Notes under the pieces: model-generated
What the model was told of the DNA's origin: nothing
The model's database searches: none
The model's input: only the letters and a program-made list of their open reading frames with translations
Assembly (NCBI RefSeq): GCF_039542035.1
Contig: NZ_BAABHJ010000041.1
Span: 1-64,000, forward strand
Direction of reading: 5' to 3'
Length of the DNA stretch: 64,000 bases
DNA from: Actinoallomurus liliacearum
Lineage (GTDB): Bacteria; Actinomycetota; Actinomycetes; Streptosporangiales; Streptosporangiaceae
Made by a program: the position numbers and the translations under genes
Part shown: in pieces, positions 42,590-51,921 of the stretch
How the letters are laid out: each line of letters starts with the position of its first letter
Numbering within the stretch: the stretch's first letter is position 1

Positions 42590-42982
42590 GTGCCTACGCT
42601 GAAGACCTCACTGGCAGCACTCGGGGCCACTGCGGCGCTCACGCTCGGAAGCATGACTTTGGGGGCCACCGCCGCGAACGCCGCGAGCTCACACCGAAAC
42701 TGGACCCGCGTCAGCGCCCAGGGATACTCGAACGCCGCCGGAGTCGTGTTCCACCCCAAGGGCGACAAGTTCGACGTCTATTACAACGAGAACCTGCACG
42801 TCAGCGGGACCGTTCACCTGTTGTGGCGATACAAGGGCAGCCAGACGATCCACCGCAAGGACTGGTCCACCCTGGTCGGCGTGTACCACGCCAAATACAA
42901 CATGAAGGAGCACAAGAAGATCTACTTCGAGCTCTGCGTCGCCCAGTACTGCTCTCCGACCGTGTGGTACGGCACCACCTGA
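42590..42982 (+). CDS. Small secreted protein, unknown function
   Basis: This 130-residue protein has a typical Sec signal (PTLKTSLAALGATAAL then ANAA). The mature protein has about 96 residues and includes two cysteines in LCVAQYCS, probably disulphide-bonded, and aromatic strands (FDVYYNENLHVSGTVHLLW). GTG at 42590 follows the strong site GGAGGAGG. The gene is followed by a strong hairpin at 43015-43042. I do not recognise a family. Its codon use is a little less GC-rich than that of its neighbours. Confidence 0.75.
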   Translation: MPTLKTSLAALGATAALTLGSMTLGATAANAASSHRNWTRVSAQGYSNAAGVVFHPKGDKFDVYYNENLHVSGTVHLLWRYKGSQTIHRKDWSTLVGVYHAKYNMKEHKKIYFELCVAQYCSPTVWYGTT

Positions 42983-43014
42983 GCACCGTCTCCTGAGGCA
43001 TGGCCAGAAAGCGC

Positions 43015-43042
43015 CCGGCCGCACCCTCGTCGGTGCGGCCGG
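43015..43042 (+). terminator. Perfect 11-bp hairpin after the small secreted protein
   Basis: CCGGCCGCACC and GGTGCGGCCGG pair perfectly around the loop CTCGTC, 32 bases past the stop of the rightward gene. Confidence 0.6.
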
Positions 43043-43231
43043 CGCCGTCTCCGCCGCGTCGGCGCCGAGTGGCCGCTGTCGGGGGAGGGCGGGGGAAACC
43101 GGTGATCGCTCTCGAAGTCGAAGCACGGAGCCGGTGTCGTACCGGCGAATTAGCATTCGCCGCGCCCCACCGTGGGCGGCGTACGGCACGTCGTCGTGGA
43201 CCCCGTCCGAGACAGGCGAAGAGGAAAGCCC

Positions 43232-43888
43232 GTGGGCTACGGAGCGCCACCCCCCGACTGGTCCACTCCAGGGCCGCCGCAGCCCCCGTCCCCCGGTGGT
43301 GGCTACGGCGGCCCGCCCGGCGGCGGATACGGCGGGCCCCCGGCCACCCGTGTTCCCACCTCCCGGTCCGCCGCGCCGGAACAGCGCCTCGCTGATCATC
43401 GTGGCCGCCGTCGCGGTCCTCGTCATCGTCGGCGCGGTCGTCCTCGTGCTCGTCAGCCGGGGCGGTGGTGAGAAGCACCCGGTCGCGGCCCCGACCACGC
43501 CGTCCGTCACCCCCACCCCCACGCCGACACCGACACCTGTTTCAAATCCACGGACTTCGACAACCTCCGCTCGTCCGCGATGCAGGCCGCCCAGAAGTGG
43601 GCCAGGTCCGCGGCGTACAAGGTCGGCTCCCCGCAGAAGAGCATCGGCAGCCCGGAGAACGCCAAGCACAAGGGTCTGAACCAGATCGTCCAGATCACGG
43701 CCCACGTCAGCCACGCCCCGGACGCCAGGAACTGCGGGTCGACGGGCACGACCATCCGCATCGTCATCATTCCGGTCACCGGCGGCGGCTCACTGTCCTG
43801 GGTCCTGTACGTCCACACCGGCCAGCCCGGCGCGCTCAGCGACACCGACATGGACAAGGTGGTGCACAGCGTCCGCCTCGCCAAGTGA
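43232..43888 (+). pseudogene. Pro/Gly-rich single-pass membrane protein gene with two compensating frameshifts
   Basis: GTG at 43232 follows GAAGAGGAAAG and opens a Pro/Gly-rich N-terminus (GYGAPPPDWSTPG then GGGYGGPP repeats). After a run of five C (about 43340-43345) the membrane helix ASLIIVAAVAVLVIVGAVVL appears only in the +1 frame, and frame 2 stops at 43469. In the CCCCCACCCCCACG repeat (about 43508-43535) coding returns to the first frame and continues as TCFKSTDFDNLRSSAMQAAQ to the stop at 43888. The intact protein would have about 218 residues: proline-rich cytoplasmic N-terminus, one membrane helix, a Thr/Pro stalk and an extracellular domain of about 100 residues. Both shifts fall in homopolymer tracts, so sequencing error is likely. 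Confidence 0.7.
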
Positions 43889-43928
43889 GCAGGCGGGCCA
43901 GAACCTGCTCGAAAACGACGTCGCACCC

Positions 43929-43966
43929 TGCGGGCGGACCGTCCCGCCCAGCCGCTGCCGCCCGCA
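43929..43966. terminator. Possible hairpin between convergent genes
   Basis: The arms TGCGGGCGG and CCGCCCGCA pair over 9 bp around a 20-base loop. It lies between the convergent stops at 43888 and 44024. Confidence 0.35.
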
Positions 43967-44023
43967 CCCCTCGCCGTACCGCACAGTCACAGATCGACCG
44001 GCACGTGATCCACCGGACACACC

Positions 44024-44383
44024 CTAGGAGGGCATCGCCTTCGCGTGTTCGCAGATGTCCTCGACGAACTCGCGCTCCTCGTCGGTGGACGGGGTCACCG
44101 TGATGCCCGCCCGCGCCAGCAGGACGAGGGACGTGAGCAGCCAGCCGTGGAGCTGGCTGCGGTACACCCGGTTGGTCGAGGTGAAGTACTCCTTGTAGGC
44201 CACCTCGATCAGGGCGTCGAACGGCTGCGGGTCGATCTCGAACACGTCCTCGGCGACCGTCCTGACACCGGTCGCCCGGCCCCCGCCCGCCGCCAGGCAC
44301 TTCGTCATCCCGACGTACAGCCGGCCGGCCTCCGCGGACGGGGCCCAGACGGTCTCTTCGCCCACCCTGAACAGGCAACTCAC
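44024..44383 (-). CDS. DUF6086 family protein
   Basis: This 119-residue protein begins with SCLFRVGEETVWAPSAEAGR, the N-terminus typical of DUF6086. It also has the conserved segment DPQPFDALIEVAYKEYFTST and a long C-terminal helix (HGWLLTSLVLLARAG). GTG at 44383 is preferred; longer in-frame starts add residues that are not conserved-looking. The function of the family is unknown. It is a single leftward gene. Confidence 0.75.
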   Translation of the reverse strand: MSCLFRVGEETVWAPSAEAGRLYVGMTKCLAAGGGRATGVRTVAEDVFEIDPQPFDALIEVAYKEYFTSTNRVYRSQLHGWLLTSLVLLARAGITVTPSTDEEREFVEDICEHAKAMPS

Positions 44384-44547
44384 CCTGACCACTCCAACCC
44401 CGGAGAAAGACCGATCAACCCTTGATCGTTGACGGCCCGTTGATGCCCGCTCGATCACAGACCATGCACGCGAGGAGCGCCCCCGACGCGACCGCCGCGC
44501 GTCCTTTGACCATTGACGTGACTGATGGTCTGGATCAATAGTCGGTC

Positions 44548-46044
44548 ATGTCGTCCTCCCGCCCCGCTCCAGGCCGACGGAGCCCCGCCCGCCCGTCCAT
44601 TCGCCGATTCATCCGCCTGCTGACGACCGCCTCCCTTCTCGCCGGGGCCGCGATCCCCGTACTCGCCGGAAACAGTGCGGCCGCCGCCTCCATCTGCGAC
44701 AAGTACTGCGACGGCCGTGACCCGGCGCTGACCGCCGGCGACCGTACGTCCGTCCAGACCACCATCTACTCGCGGCAGATCGTGCTGCACTTCGACGACG
44801 CCGACGACATGGCCTGGGCGAGCATCGGCAACGGCAACCCGGCCGACGAGGTATGGCTCGACCGTTCCTTCGACGGCGGCCAGAGCTGGAGCCAGGGCAG
44901 CAAACTCGGCGACACCACCGTCCCGAGCGGCCAACGCGGCTGGCGCACCCTCATGTACAACGTCGACGACTGGAACAACCGCGGCGTCGGCGCCGTACGC
45001 GCCTGCGGCAAGGCCGGCGACCGCGCCGAGATCGCCTGCATCCCGTGGGCCCGTACGACCTGGAACGCCGGCAGTCGATCCACCGCCGCGGCGACCGCGC
45101 TGATGATGTACTACAACAACGGCACCGGCCTGTGGAACACCACCAACTGGTGGAACTCCGCCAACGCGCTGACCGCCGTCATCGACAACGTCCGGGTCAG
45201 CGGAATGGGCAGCTACAAGTACGCGATCGCCACCACGTACGACGACAATCTGTCCGCCCAGGGCGGCCAGTTCCGCAACGACTACATGGACGACACCGGC
45301 TGGTGGGGCCTGGCCTGGGTCGACGCCTATGACCTGACCGGCGACAGCCGTTACCTGACCACCGCCAAGGCCGACGCGGACTGGATGACTTCGTACTCCG
45401 ACGGCACGTGCGGGGGCGGCGTCTGGTGGCGCACCCAGCGCGACTACAAGAACGCCATCACCAACGAGCTGTACCTGCAGCTCACCGCCGCCCTGCACAA
45501 CCGCATCCCCGGCGACACCAAGTACCTGACCCAGGCGAAGAACGAGTGGTCCTGGTTCAAGGCCTCCGGGCTGATCAACTCAGCTCACCTGATCAACGAC
45601 GGCCTGACCACGTCGACGTGCAAGAACAACGGCCAGCCGGTCTACACCTACAACCAGGGCGTCATCCTGAACGGCCTGACCGAGCTGTACCGCGCCACCG
45701 GCGACGCCGGCGTGCTCACCGACGCCCGTACGCTCGCGGGCGCCTCCACGACCGACCCGACCCTCAACCCGAACGGCATTCTCGCCGACCCGGGCGAACC
45801 CCAGTCCAACGGCGGCGCGGACGGCCCGTCGTTCAAGGGCGTGTACGCCCGCGGCCTGGCCGCCCTCAACAAGACGCTCGGCGACCACCCGTACACGGCC
45901 TACCTGAACCGCCAGGCGGGTTCCGCCTACGCCCACGACCGCAACCCGCTCGACCAGTACGGCTACCACTGGGCGGGCCCGCTCGACTCCACCGACGCGG
46001 CCCGCCAGCAGAGCGGTGTGGACCTGATGAACGCCGCCGGATAA
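44548..46044 (+). CDS. GH76 endo-alpha-1,6-mannanase-like secreted protein
   Basis: This 498-residue protein has a long signal peptide (to about residue 47). A domain of about 100 residues (VVLHFDDADDMAWASIGNGN onward) precedes the GH76 (alpha/alpha)6-barrel. The barrel has the two catalytic Asp residues in YMDDTGWWGLAW (248-249) and the following conserved CGGGVWWRTQRDYKNAI. The enzyme hydrolyses alpha-1,6-mannosidic bonds of fungal or yeast mannans or of host-type glycans outside the cell. Several cysteines (SICDKYC) suggest disulphides near the N-terminus. Confidence 0.9.
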   Translation: MSSSRPAPGRRSPARPSIRRFIRLLTTASLLAGAAIPVLAGNSAAAASICDKYCDGRDPALTAGDRTSVQTTIYSRQIVLHFDDADDMAWASIGNGNPADEVWLDRSFDGGQSWSQGSKLGDTTVPSGQRGWRTLMYNVDDWNNRGVGAVRACGKAGDRAEIACIPWARTTWNAGSRSTAAATALMMYYNNGTGLWNTTNWWNSANALTAVIDNVRVSGMGSYKYAIATTYDDNLSAQGGQFRNDYMDDTGWWGLAWVDAYDLTGDSRYLTTAKADADWMTSYSDGTCGGGVWWRTQRDYKNAITNELYLQLTAALHNRIPGDTKYLTQAKNEWSWFKASGLINSAHLINDGLTTSTCKNNGQPVYTYNQGVILNGLTELYRATGDAGVLTDARTLAGASTTDPTLNPNGILADPGEPQSNGGADGPSFKGVYARGLAALNKTLGDHPYTAYLNRQAGSAYAHDRNPLDQYGYHWAGPLDSTDAARQQSGVDLMNAAG

Positions 46045-46117
46045 CGCCATCCGCGTCGAGCCGAACGTGGCCGACCGGGTCTGCCACGCACACCCGGATT
46101 TCATGAAGGGAGACGGG

Positions 46118-46600
46118 TCAGCGCTCCGGAAGGGGGCCGATCAGCTCGATGCCGTATTCGGCCCCCAATGCCCGGATCCGCTCCGGCGTCGCCGCGTCCT
46201 CCTCGATCGCGCGATGCACGTCACGGAAGAAGCCCTCCGGCCCACCGGGAACGATCATGGTCAGCTTGCGCCCGCCCGCCGGTCCCGCACGCAGGCCGTG
46301 GACCAGCCCGCCGGGCACGAAGACCACCGCTCCGGTGCCGGCCGACACCCACTCGCCGGCGACGTAGAAGTCGTAGTGCCCGTCGAGGATGTACCAGAGT
46401 TCGGCGACGTCGTGCCGGTGCAGGGGCGTGGCGAAGCCGGGCGCGTCGACGCCCTCCAGCAGCCCGAGCCCGCCACCGGTCGACTCCGCGGACGCCTTGA
46501 GCCTCATGACGGAGCCCTCGGGCGCCGCCGCCATCTCTCCCTCGCCCGCGGCCAGAACGTACGGGCGGAGCAGCCGACCTATCGCCTCGTCCATGGTCAC
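46118..46600 (-). CDS. Cupin domain protein
   Basis: This 160-residue protein has a single cupin barrel. Motif 1 is PLHRHDVAELWYILDG (about residues 58-73), and motif 2 includes FVPGGLVHGLRAG (about 93-105), with metal-binding His residues in HRH and VHG. It may be an isomerase, dioxygenase or sensor; the substrate is unknown. The start is GTG at 46600 or ATG 6 bases later. Confidence 0.85.
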   Translation of the reverse strand: MTMDEAIGRLLRPYVLAAGEGEMAAAPEGSVMRLKASAESTGGGLGLLEGVDAPGFATPLHRHDVAELWYILDGHYDFYVAGEWVSAGTGAVVFVPGGLVHGLRAGPAGGRKLTMIVPGGPEGFFRDVHRAIEEDAATPERIRALGAEYGIELIGPLPER

Positions 46601-46754
46601 GCGCCCACGAACTCGACCGCTGTCACGGATTCAGGGCACAGGGACGGGGAAGCCGGATCAGGGCATGTACACCGGTTCGTCCACATAAGACGATCTTGAC
46701 ACGCTCTTGGGCGCTGTTTGATCTTGGGGGGAGGTCGATGGTTACCGTGACCAG

Positions 46755-47342
46755 GTGGCCACCACCGCTCTGCAGCATGCCCTCACCGAACCCGGCCCCG
46801 ACCTGCGCCCGCTTCCTCCGCGCGCCGAGGCCCTGCTCCGCGACCTGAACGCGCCACCCAGGCTCGCCGCCCATCTGCGCGCCGTCCACGACGTCGCCCA
46901 CCAGATCCTCGACTGGCTCGACCACGACCACGGCAACGTGGCGGCCGACCGCGAGGCGGTCCTGTTCGGCGCGGCCACGCACGACATCGGCAAGACCATC
47001 CACGTGGATGAGTTGTCCGGCCCCGGATCGGCCCACGAGAAGGCCGGCCACCATCTGCTCCTGGCCCACGGCGTCGAGGAGCGCCTGGCCCGCTTCGCCC
47101 GTACGCACGCCGCCTGGACCGAACCCGGCATCACACTCGAGGACCTGCTGGTCGGCCTCGCCGACAAGGTCTGGAAGGCCAAGCGCGTCCCCGACCTGGA
47201 GCAGCGGGTGGTCGACCACCTGGCGGAGGCGAGCGGGCAGGAGGCCTGGCAGGCGTTCCTGGACCTCGACGATCTCCTGACCGGGATCGCCGTCGATGCC
47301 GACCGCCGCCTCGCCTTCCAGTCCGTCTACCCGATCACCTGA
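46755..47342 (+). CDS. HD domain phosphohydrolase
   Basis: This 195-residue protein has the HD motif HDIGK at residues 76-80, with upstream His45 (RAVHDVAHQ) and later histidines (EKAGHHLLL and RTHAAWTE) that complete the metal site. This pattern is typical of HDIG-like hydrolases acting on nucleotides or phosphate esters. GTG at 46755 has only a weak ribosome site. A plausible promoter is TTGACA (46696-46701), 17 bases, TGATCT (46719-46724). It is a single-gene unit. Confidence 0.82.
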   Translation: MATTALQHALTEPGPDLRPLPPRAEALLRDLNAPPRLAAHLRAVHDVAHQILDWLDHDHGNVAADREAVLFGAATHDIGKTIHVDELSGPGSAHEKAGHHLLLAHGVEERLARFARTHAAWTEPGITLEDLLVGLADKVWKAKRVPDLEQRVVDHLAEASGQEAWQAFLDLDDLLTGIAVDADRRLAFQSVYPIT

Positions 47343-47417
47343 GTACGGAGCCGATCAACGTTCGATATGTTCCTGTCGGCATGACCGTTTCGGCAGATCG
47401 GCGCAGGGGGTTCGCGG

Positions 47418-47996
47418 ATGGACGTCGGCCCGGCTCCGAACGCCTGCCCGCTCTGCCGCATGACCGACCAGACCCAGCCGGTCCCGGGCATCGTCTCGTC
47501 CCAGACGGCGTACGCCAGCGCGTACAGCCGGGGATACCGCGCCTACGGCACGTCGAGTTCGGCACTGGCGCAGATGCTGAGCCTCCCTGCGGCCCGGCCA
47601 CCGCGGGGCCTGGTCACCGCCGGCTGGATCCTCACGCTGCTCGGTGTGCCGTTGGCGGCGCTGTTCGTGCTGGTCTCCCTGAGCGCACACCACAGCTCGT
47701 CACATCCCGCGCCGATGTGGGCGTCCGTCATGGCACCCCTGCTCATGACGCTTCCGCTATGGCTCTCGGGCCTGATCTGCAGGGGCATCGGCTACGTACG
47801 CATGAGCGCCTTCCGCCGCGGAGCCCCACTCCGCGAGAAGGCCTGGCAGGTCTGGTCGACGGCCCGCTACTGCTTCCGCGACCACGTGGTCTTCCTCCCG
47901 CATGGCGCCCACGCCCCGGCCCAGTTCGCCCGTTCTCTCATCTTCGATACCGCCCAGCACGCACTTACCGGATCTCATACGCCCATCAGATCGTGA
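47418..47996 (+). CDS. Membrane protein with N-terminal CxxC, unknown function
   Basis: This 192-residue protein has a CPLC motif near residue 10, then about 70 polar residues, two predicted membrane helices (about 68-87 and 100-120), and a basic, partly hydrophobic C-terminal part. The CxxC pair may bind zinc or act in redox chemistry. I do not recognise the family. ATG at 47418 lies in AT-rich sequence with a weak GCAGGGGG site. Confidence 0.55.
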   Translation: MDVGPAPNACPLCRMTDQTQPVPGIVSSQTAYASAYSRGYRAYGTSSSALAQMLSLPAARPPRGLVTAGWILTLLGVPLAALFVLVSLSAHHSSSHPAPMWASVMAPLLMTLPLWLSGLICRGIGYVRMSAFRRGAPLREKAWQVWSTARYCFRDHVVFLPHGAHAPAQFARSLIFDTAQHALTGSHTPIRS

Positions 47997-48228
47997 GACC
48001 GATGGCTTTCGTTCGCTGCGCAGTGCGAATACAGGAAACTCCGTGGTGACCACCTCGACACCGCTTACCTGGACCGGAGGTGGATTCATGTACCGCACTT
48101 TCTACGCACCTTGACGTCTCGTGTCATGGTGTCATTATTTCCGTGGTGCGGATGCGTGACAGGTGCGGAATCGGCGAGTGAGAACCGGGGTGCGCTCGCC
48201 GTCGGCAACCTGAACCGGGGGTGGCGGA

Positions 48229-48522
48229 GTGAGAAAGCGGATCGTGGCGGAGTTCGCCGTGCTGGAGAAGGCCGCCAGGGAGTTCGAGGCCGTGCTGGTC
48301 ATCCTGCGGAGAGAACTGGCCGAGTTGGATCGTGACCTGCGCGCGTCTCTGGTGTCCTGGGAGGGTGATGCGGCGAACGCGTACTGGGTGGCGCACGACG
48401 AATGGCAGGCGGCGGCCGATGACATGGCTGAGCAGCTTGCGTCGCTGCGCAGGACACTGGTGACCGCGCACGGCAACTACCGGACCTCCCTACACGCCAA
48501 CGTGACCATGTGGGACGTATGA
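48229..48522 (+). CDS. WXG100-like type VII secretion protein
   Basis: This 97-residue helical-hairpin protein has Trp-x-Gly in LVSWEGDAANAYW (about residues 42-54). That matches ESAT-6/WXG100 family proteins, which pair in secreted heterodimers. The start is uncertain: GTG at 48229 or 48244. Its stop overlaps the ATG of the downstream toxin gene by 4 bases, so the two are coupled and probably exported together by an ESX/type VII secretion system encoded elsewhere. Confidence 0.75.
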   Translation: MRKRIVAEFAVLEKAAREFEAVLVILRRELAELDRDLRASLVSWEGDAANAYWVAHDEWQAAADDMAEQLASLRRTLVTAHGNYRTSLHANVTMWDV

Positions 48523-49940
48523 CCGGCAGGCCTTTCCCCTGGTCACCGCCGCAGGCGTGGCATCCGCCGATGGCCACCTCCTCACGCGTCGAGGTGACCC
48601 CGGACATGGTGGCCGGCGCGGCGAAGAACTTCGCGGTCGGCCAACGAGACATCGTGGACGCGTGGATGCGCCTGCAAGGCGCGCTAGAGGCCAACCATGG
48701 GATGGCCGGTGACGACAAGGCTGCGCACGCGTTCGACGCAAAGTATGCGCCCGCGGTGCAAGCTGTCTGGAAGGGTTTCCGGCAAGCGATCGTCGTGCTC
48801 GGCGGGACCTCCCTTGGCCTTACCCAGACCGCGAATAATCACCTCAGTGCCGACCATCGCTCGCGTGCTGATGGACGGCATGCGCCCATCGGGCTCCTCG
48901 GCCCCAACCAGGTCTATCCGGACATGTCGATGACGGTGTCGGCGAGCGCCATCGGACCGGCGGCGACAGGGCCCTATCTCGGCGCGAACAAGGTTCTGGC
49001 GAAGTTACTGGCCGGTTACTGGCCGGCAGCGCAACCTAACAATCTCGAGAGCGCAGCCGGCGCATGGCGTAACGCGGCGAGTGAGGTGATAAAGGTCGCC
49101 GATTGGCTGGACTGGTGCATGGGTCGGCTAACGGACTCCACCAGCGCACGCGACTTCGCTGCGATGCAGAAGTACTGGACGAAGGTCCACCGACCCGGCG
49201 ATGGGCACAGCCTGCTGGGTGGGCTCGCCAAGTTGTGCGACGCGCTGGGTGATGCCTGCGAGGGTTTCGCGGGCGTCACGTGGAGCGTCCAGAACAAGGT
49301 CAATCTAATCGTCAGCGCTCAGGAAGTGCTCGTCATCCTGACCGCCGGAACCGAAGAGATCATTGCCCGCCTCACCGCCGTCCTCGATCGGATGGCCGCG
49401 GCCGGCGTGGCGGCGGTCTCACGCGTCACCGGACGCACCATTACCGCGGAGACCGTTGCCGGACTGGAGGCCGCCACCGCCGGCACCCCGAAGATCGAAC
49501 CCGTCGAAGCGCAATTCGAGGCCACCGCGGGCAAGGCCCTCGCGGACGAGATGGGCGCCACGGACAGCGGAACCTTCGCCAACTCTGATCTGGCGAAGGC
49601 CGCTTCCAACGGTCAAGAGCGAGGTCTCGCGTACGAGGCCTACTTGCAACAGAAGTTCACTGGGGGCGACCCGTTCTCCAGTGGGGGTAGGCAGTTCGAT
49701 GGCGTATATTCATCACCAGAGAACGGAGTCACCTGGTACGAAGCAAAATCGGGTCGCGCACTTGAGGATTTGACCGGTAATCCAGACAAATTCAGCAGGT
49801 TCAAGTCCAATGCTGGACAGCAGGCGGCGATCGCGCGCAAAGAGGGCGTCCACTTCGAGATCGTCTCTGAGAATCCGATACCCGAGTCGGTGAAAAGCTG
49901 GTTGGATAAGAAGGGTATTCCGTATCGAGTAGTTCCATAG
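48519..49940 (+). CDS. WXG/LXG-type polymorphic toxin with C-terminal PD-(D/E)xK nuclease
   Basis: This 473-residue protein has three parts. Residues 1-120 are a WXG/LXG-like secretion domain with long helices. The middle part (120-330) is a helical spacer with small residues. The C-terminal domain (about 365-473) has a restriction-endonuclease fold with the catalytic set E373 in GLAYEAYLQ, Asp394 in RQFDGVY and Glu408-x-Lys410 in YEAKSG. This pattern occurs in Tox-REase-type nuclease domains of bacterial contact-dependent toxins. The last 150 codons have markedly lower GC (about 50%) than the N-terminus, which fits replacement of toxin tips by recombination. The downstream gene is the likely immunity gene. 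Confidence 0.85.
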   Translation: MTGRPFPWSPPQAWHPPMATSSRVEVTPDMVAGAAKNFAVGQRDIVDAWMRLQGALEANHGMAGDDKAAHAFDAKYAPAVQAVWKGFRQAIVVLGGTSLGLTQTANNHLSADHRSRADGRHAPIGLLGPNQVYPDMSMTVSASAIGPAATGPYLGANKVLAKLLAGYWPAAQPNNLESAAGAWRNAASEVIKVADWLDWCMGRLTDSTSARDFAAMQKYWTKVHRPGDGHSLLGGLAKLCDALGDACEGFAGVTWSVQNKVNLIVSAQEVLVILTAGTEEIIARLTAVLDRMAAAGVAAVSRVTGRTITAETVAGLEAATAGTPKIEPVEAQFEATAGKALADEMGATDSGTFANSDLAKAASNGQERGLAYEAYLQQKFTGGDPFSSGGRQFDGVYSSPENGVTWYEAKSGRALEDLTGNPDKFSRFKSNAGQQAAIARKEGVHFEIVSENPIPESVKSWLDKKGIPYRVVP

Positions 49941-49970
49941 ACCGGATGTGGATGACGCAAGGAGCTTGGT

Positions 49971-50396
49971 TTGGGACGCAGGGCAGAACTTGACTTGACC
50001 TTCAAGGCGCCGGTCGGCCTCGATCGAGTATTGGAGGAGCTCGGCAAGGCCGGTTGGAGCACCGTAAAAGACAATGAGATCCTCTATATGTCAGAAGACT
50101 ACGACTGGAACTTCGCCAGTCCCGAGGACTATGCCAAAGTCCGCGAAGAGTTGGATAGCACCCTGGCGAACGGCGATGACGCCGCAATATCGCTATGGAC
50201 GGCCGAGGGTACTGGGATCAACCTCATGCTCCGCCCGGGCATGACACGTATCAACGTTGGTCTGGACTTGTCTCGTCGCACGCTGGACTACTCTCCAGGA
50301 CTCACCGATCTGCCCTGGTACCTCAGCAAGCTCCTTCCATCGTTCGCGCGGCTGGGTCTCGTAGCAATCGTCGCCCGAGACGAATACGAGGATTAG
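49971..50396 (+). CDS. Probable immunity protein of the type VII toxin
   Basis: This 141-residue acidic protein has no signal peptide. It has alpha/beta character with the segments VGLDRVLEELGKAGW, DEYED-type acidic end and LLPSFARLGLVAI. No family is recognised. The gene starts with TTG at 49971, 6 bases after AAGGAG, and lies 30 bases after the toxin stop. Its GC content is low, like that of the toxin tip. Position, size and acidity fit an immunity protein that binds the nuclease domain, although this is inference. Confidence 0.7.
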   Translation: MGRRAELDLTFKAPVGLDRVLEELGKAGWSTVKDNEILYMSEDYDWNFASPEDYAKVREELDSTLANGDDAAISLWTAEGTGINLMLRPGMTRINVGLDLSRRTLDYSPGLTDLPWYLSKLLPSFARLGLVAIVARDEYED

Positions 50397-50557
50397 CACG
50401 GCAGTTGATGTGGTTCGGCGAGTCGATCCCAGCTGCTGTCGGGGGAGTCGGAAGAGACCGGCTCTCCGCCGCGGGTGAGGCGGCGGGGAACCGAAGAGCG
50501 GTCCTCGCCGTGCGGTGACGACGGCGAGGAGCCACAGGGGGAAGGGGCGTCTCGTGG

Positions 50558-50860
50558 TCAGCCGGCGGTGTCGCCGCTGCCCGGGTCGTTGGGGTGGGGG
50601 TTCAGGGCGGTGACCGCGAAGGTCATCCAGTCATGCAGGGGCAGGGTGCCGAGGACCTTCTCGTGCAGTTCGGTCTCGTCGGCGGCGCGCCAGAGGCCGA
50701 TGCTGCGCAGTTCGCCGACCGGGCGCCAGAGCCGGACCAGGTGGCCGGCGGCGGCGAGTTCCCCGGCGCGGACCGCTTCGGCGGCGCGGCGACGCTCGAC
50801 CTCGGCCGGGTCGGTGCCCGCCGGGACATCCGTAGTGATCTCGACCAGAAACTCCCTCAT
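50558..50860 (-). CDS. Muconolactone delta-isomerase family protein
   Basis: This 100-residue protein has the MIase fold: REFLVEITTDVPAGTD at the start, then EVERRRAAEAVRAGELAAAG, and the conserved HLVRLWRPVGE. Family members isomerise muconolactone in the catechol branch of the beta-ketoadipate pathway, or are related small dimeric enzymes. ATG at 50860 follows a GAAGG site. It diverges from a LysR gene, the normal arrangement for regulated catabolic genes. Confidence 0.85.
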   Translation of the reverse strand: MREFLVEITTDVPAGTDPAEVERRRAAEAVRAGELAAAGHLVRLWRPVGELRSIGLWRAADETELHEKVLGTLPLHDWMTFAVTALNPHPNDPGSGDTAG

Positions 50861-50997
50861 GGCCGTACCTTCATCCTCTTCGGCGGGCGCCATGATGTGC
50901 CACGGATCTCCATGGCCCCAGAGTGCACCCGTGACCAGGGACGATGCCACGACCGCCTTTCTCCCTCCTGGTAGGCGGAGCCTCTCAGAGCCGTACC

Positions 50998-51921
50998 ATG
51001 GCGAGCGTGGAGCTGCGCCAATTGCGGTACTTCCTCACGGTCGCCGAGGAACTGCACTTCGGTCGGGCCGCCGAGCGGCTGCTCATCGCCGGGCCGTCCC
51101 TGTCGCAGCAGATCAAGGCGCTCGAACGTGACCTCGGCGTACGCCTGTTCGATCGCGACCGCCGCTCGGTGTCCCTCACGCCGGCCGGCGCGGCTTTGCT
51201 GCCGCACACCCGTGACCTGCTCGAACGCGCCGATGACCTGCAACGGCGCGCGGCCCGGATCTCCGGCTCCGAACCGGTACGGCTCGGTTACGTCAACTGG
51301 GTGCCCGCCGATCTGACCGCCCGTACCTCCGCGGTCGCGCAACTGCACGTCGACACGTGGATCGTTCCCTCCCACGCCCAGGCGGGCAGGGTCGCCGACG
51401 GCAGCCTCGACCTCGCGGTGTGCTGGGTACGGACCACGGATCTCACCGATCTCGACCTGCGGGCCCGGCTGCTCGGTGCCGACCGTCTCTATGCCGTCTC
51501 CACCGGTGAGGACACCAGCGAGGTCCACGCTCGCGACACCGCGGTCCTCATCGACGACGACACCGGTTCCTGGAGCTCATGGAACCTCTTCGCCGAACAG
51601 CTCGCCCAGGACACGGGAGCCCGCCCGGTACGCATCTCCGACGGCGGAATCGCCGGCCCCGCCTTCTTCGACCACGTCCGCCGCAGCCGACGCCCGATCA
51701 TCAACTCACCCAAAGGCCAGACGACCGCGCTGCCCCCGGATCTCGTCCAGCGCCCGGTGATCGCCCCGAAGGTCTACTGGACCTGGTCGCTCGTCTGGCG
51801 CCGCGGCGAGGTACGGCCCGCCGTGCTCGCGACCGCCGACACTCTGACCGAGAGCGTCGGCGACCTCGGAATCCACGAGCCGGACGCCTGGCTGCCCGCC
51901 GACGACCCGTACACGCGGTAG
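50998..51921 (+). CDS. LysR family transcriptional regulator
   Basis: This 307-residue protein has a LysR helix-turn-helix (LRQLRYFLTVAEELHFGRAA; recognition helix LLIAGPSLSQQIKALE, about residues 33-48), followed by the effector-binding domain. It probably controls the divergent muconolactone isomerase-like gene. ATG at 50998 is chosen; a GTG three codons later is also possible. Confidence 0.9.
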   Translation: MASVELRQLRYFLTVAEELHFGRAAERLLIAGPSLSQQIKALERDLGVRLFDRDRRSVSLTPAGAALLPHTRDLLERADDLQRRAARISGSEPVRLGYVNWVPADLTARTSAVAQLHVDTWIVPSHAQAGRVADGSLDLAVCWVRTTDLTDLDLRARLLGADRLYAVSTGEDTSEVHARDTAVLIDDDTGSWSSWNLFAEQLAQDTGARPVRISDGGIAGPAFFDHVRRSRRPIINSPKGQTTALPPDLVQRPVIAPKVYWTWSLVWRRGEVRPAVLATADTLTESVGDLGIHEPDAWLPADDPYTR

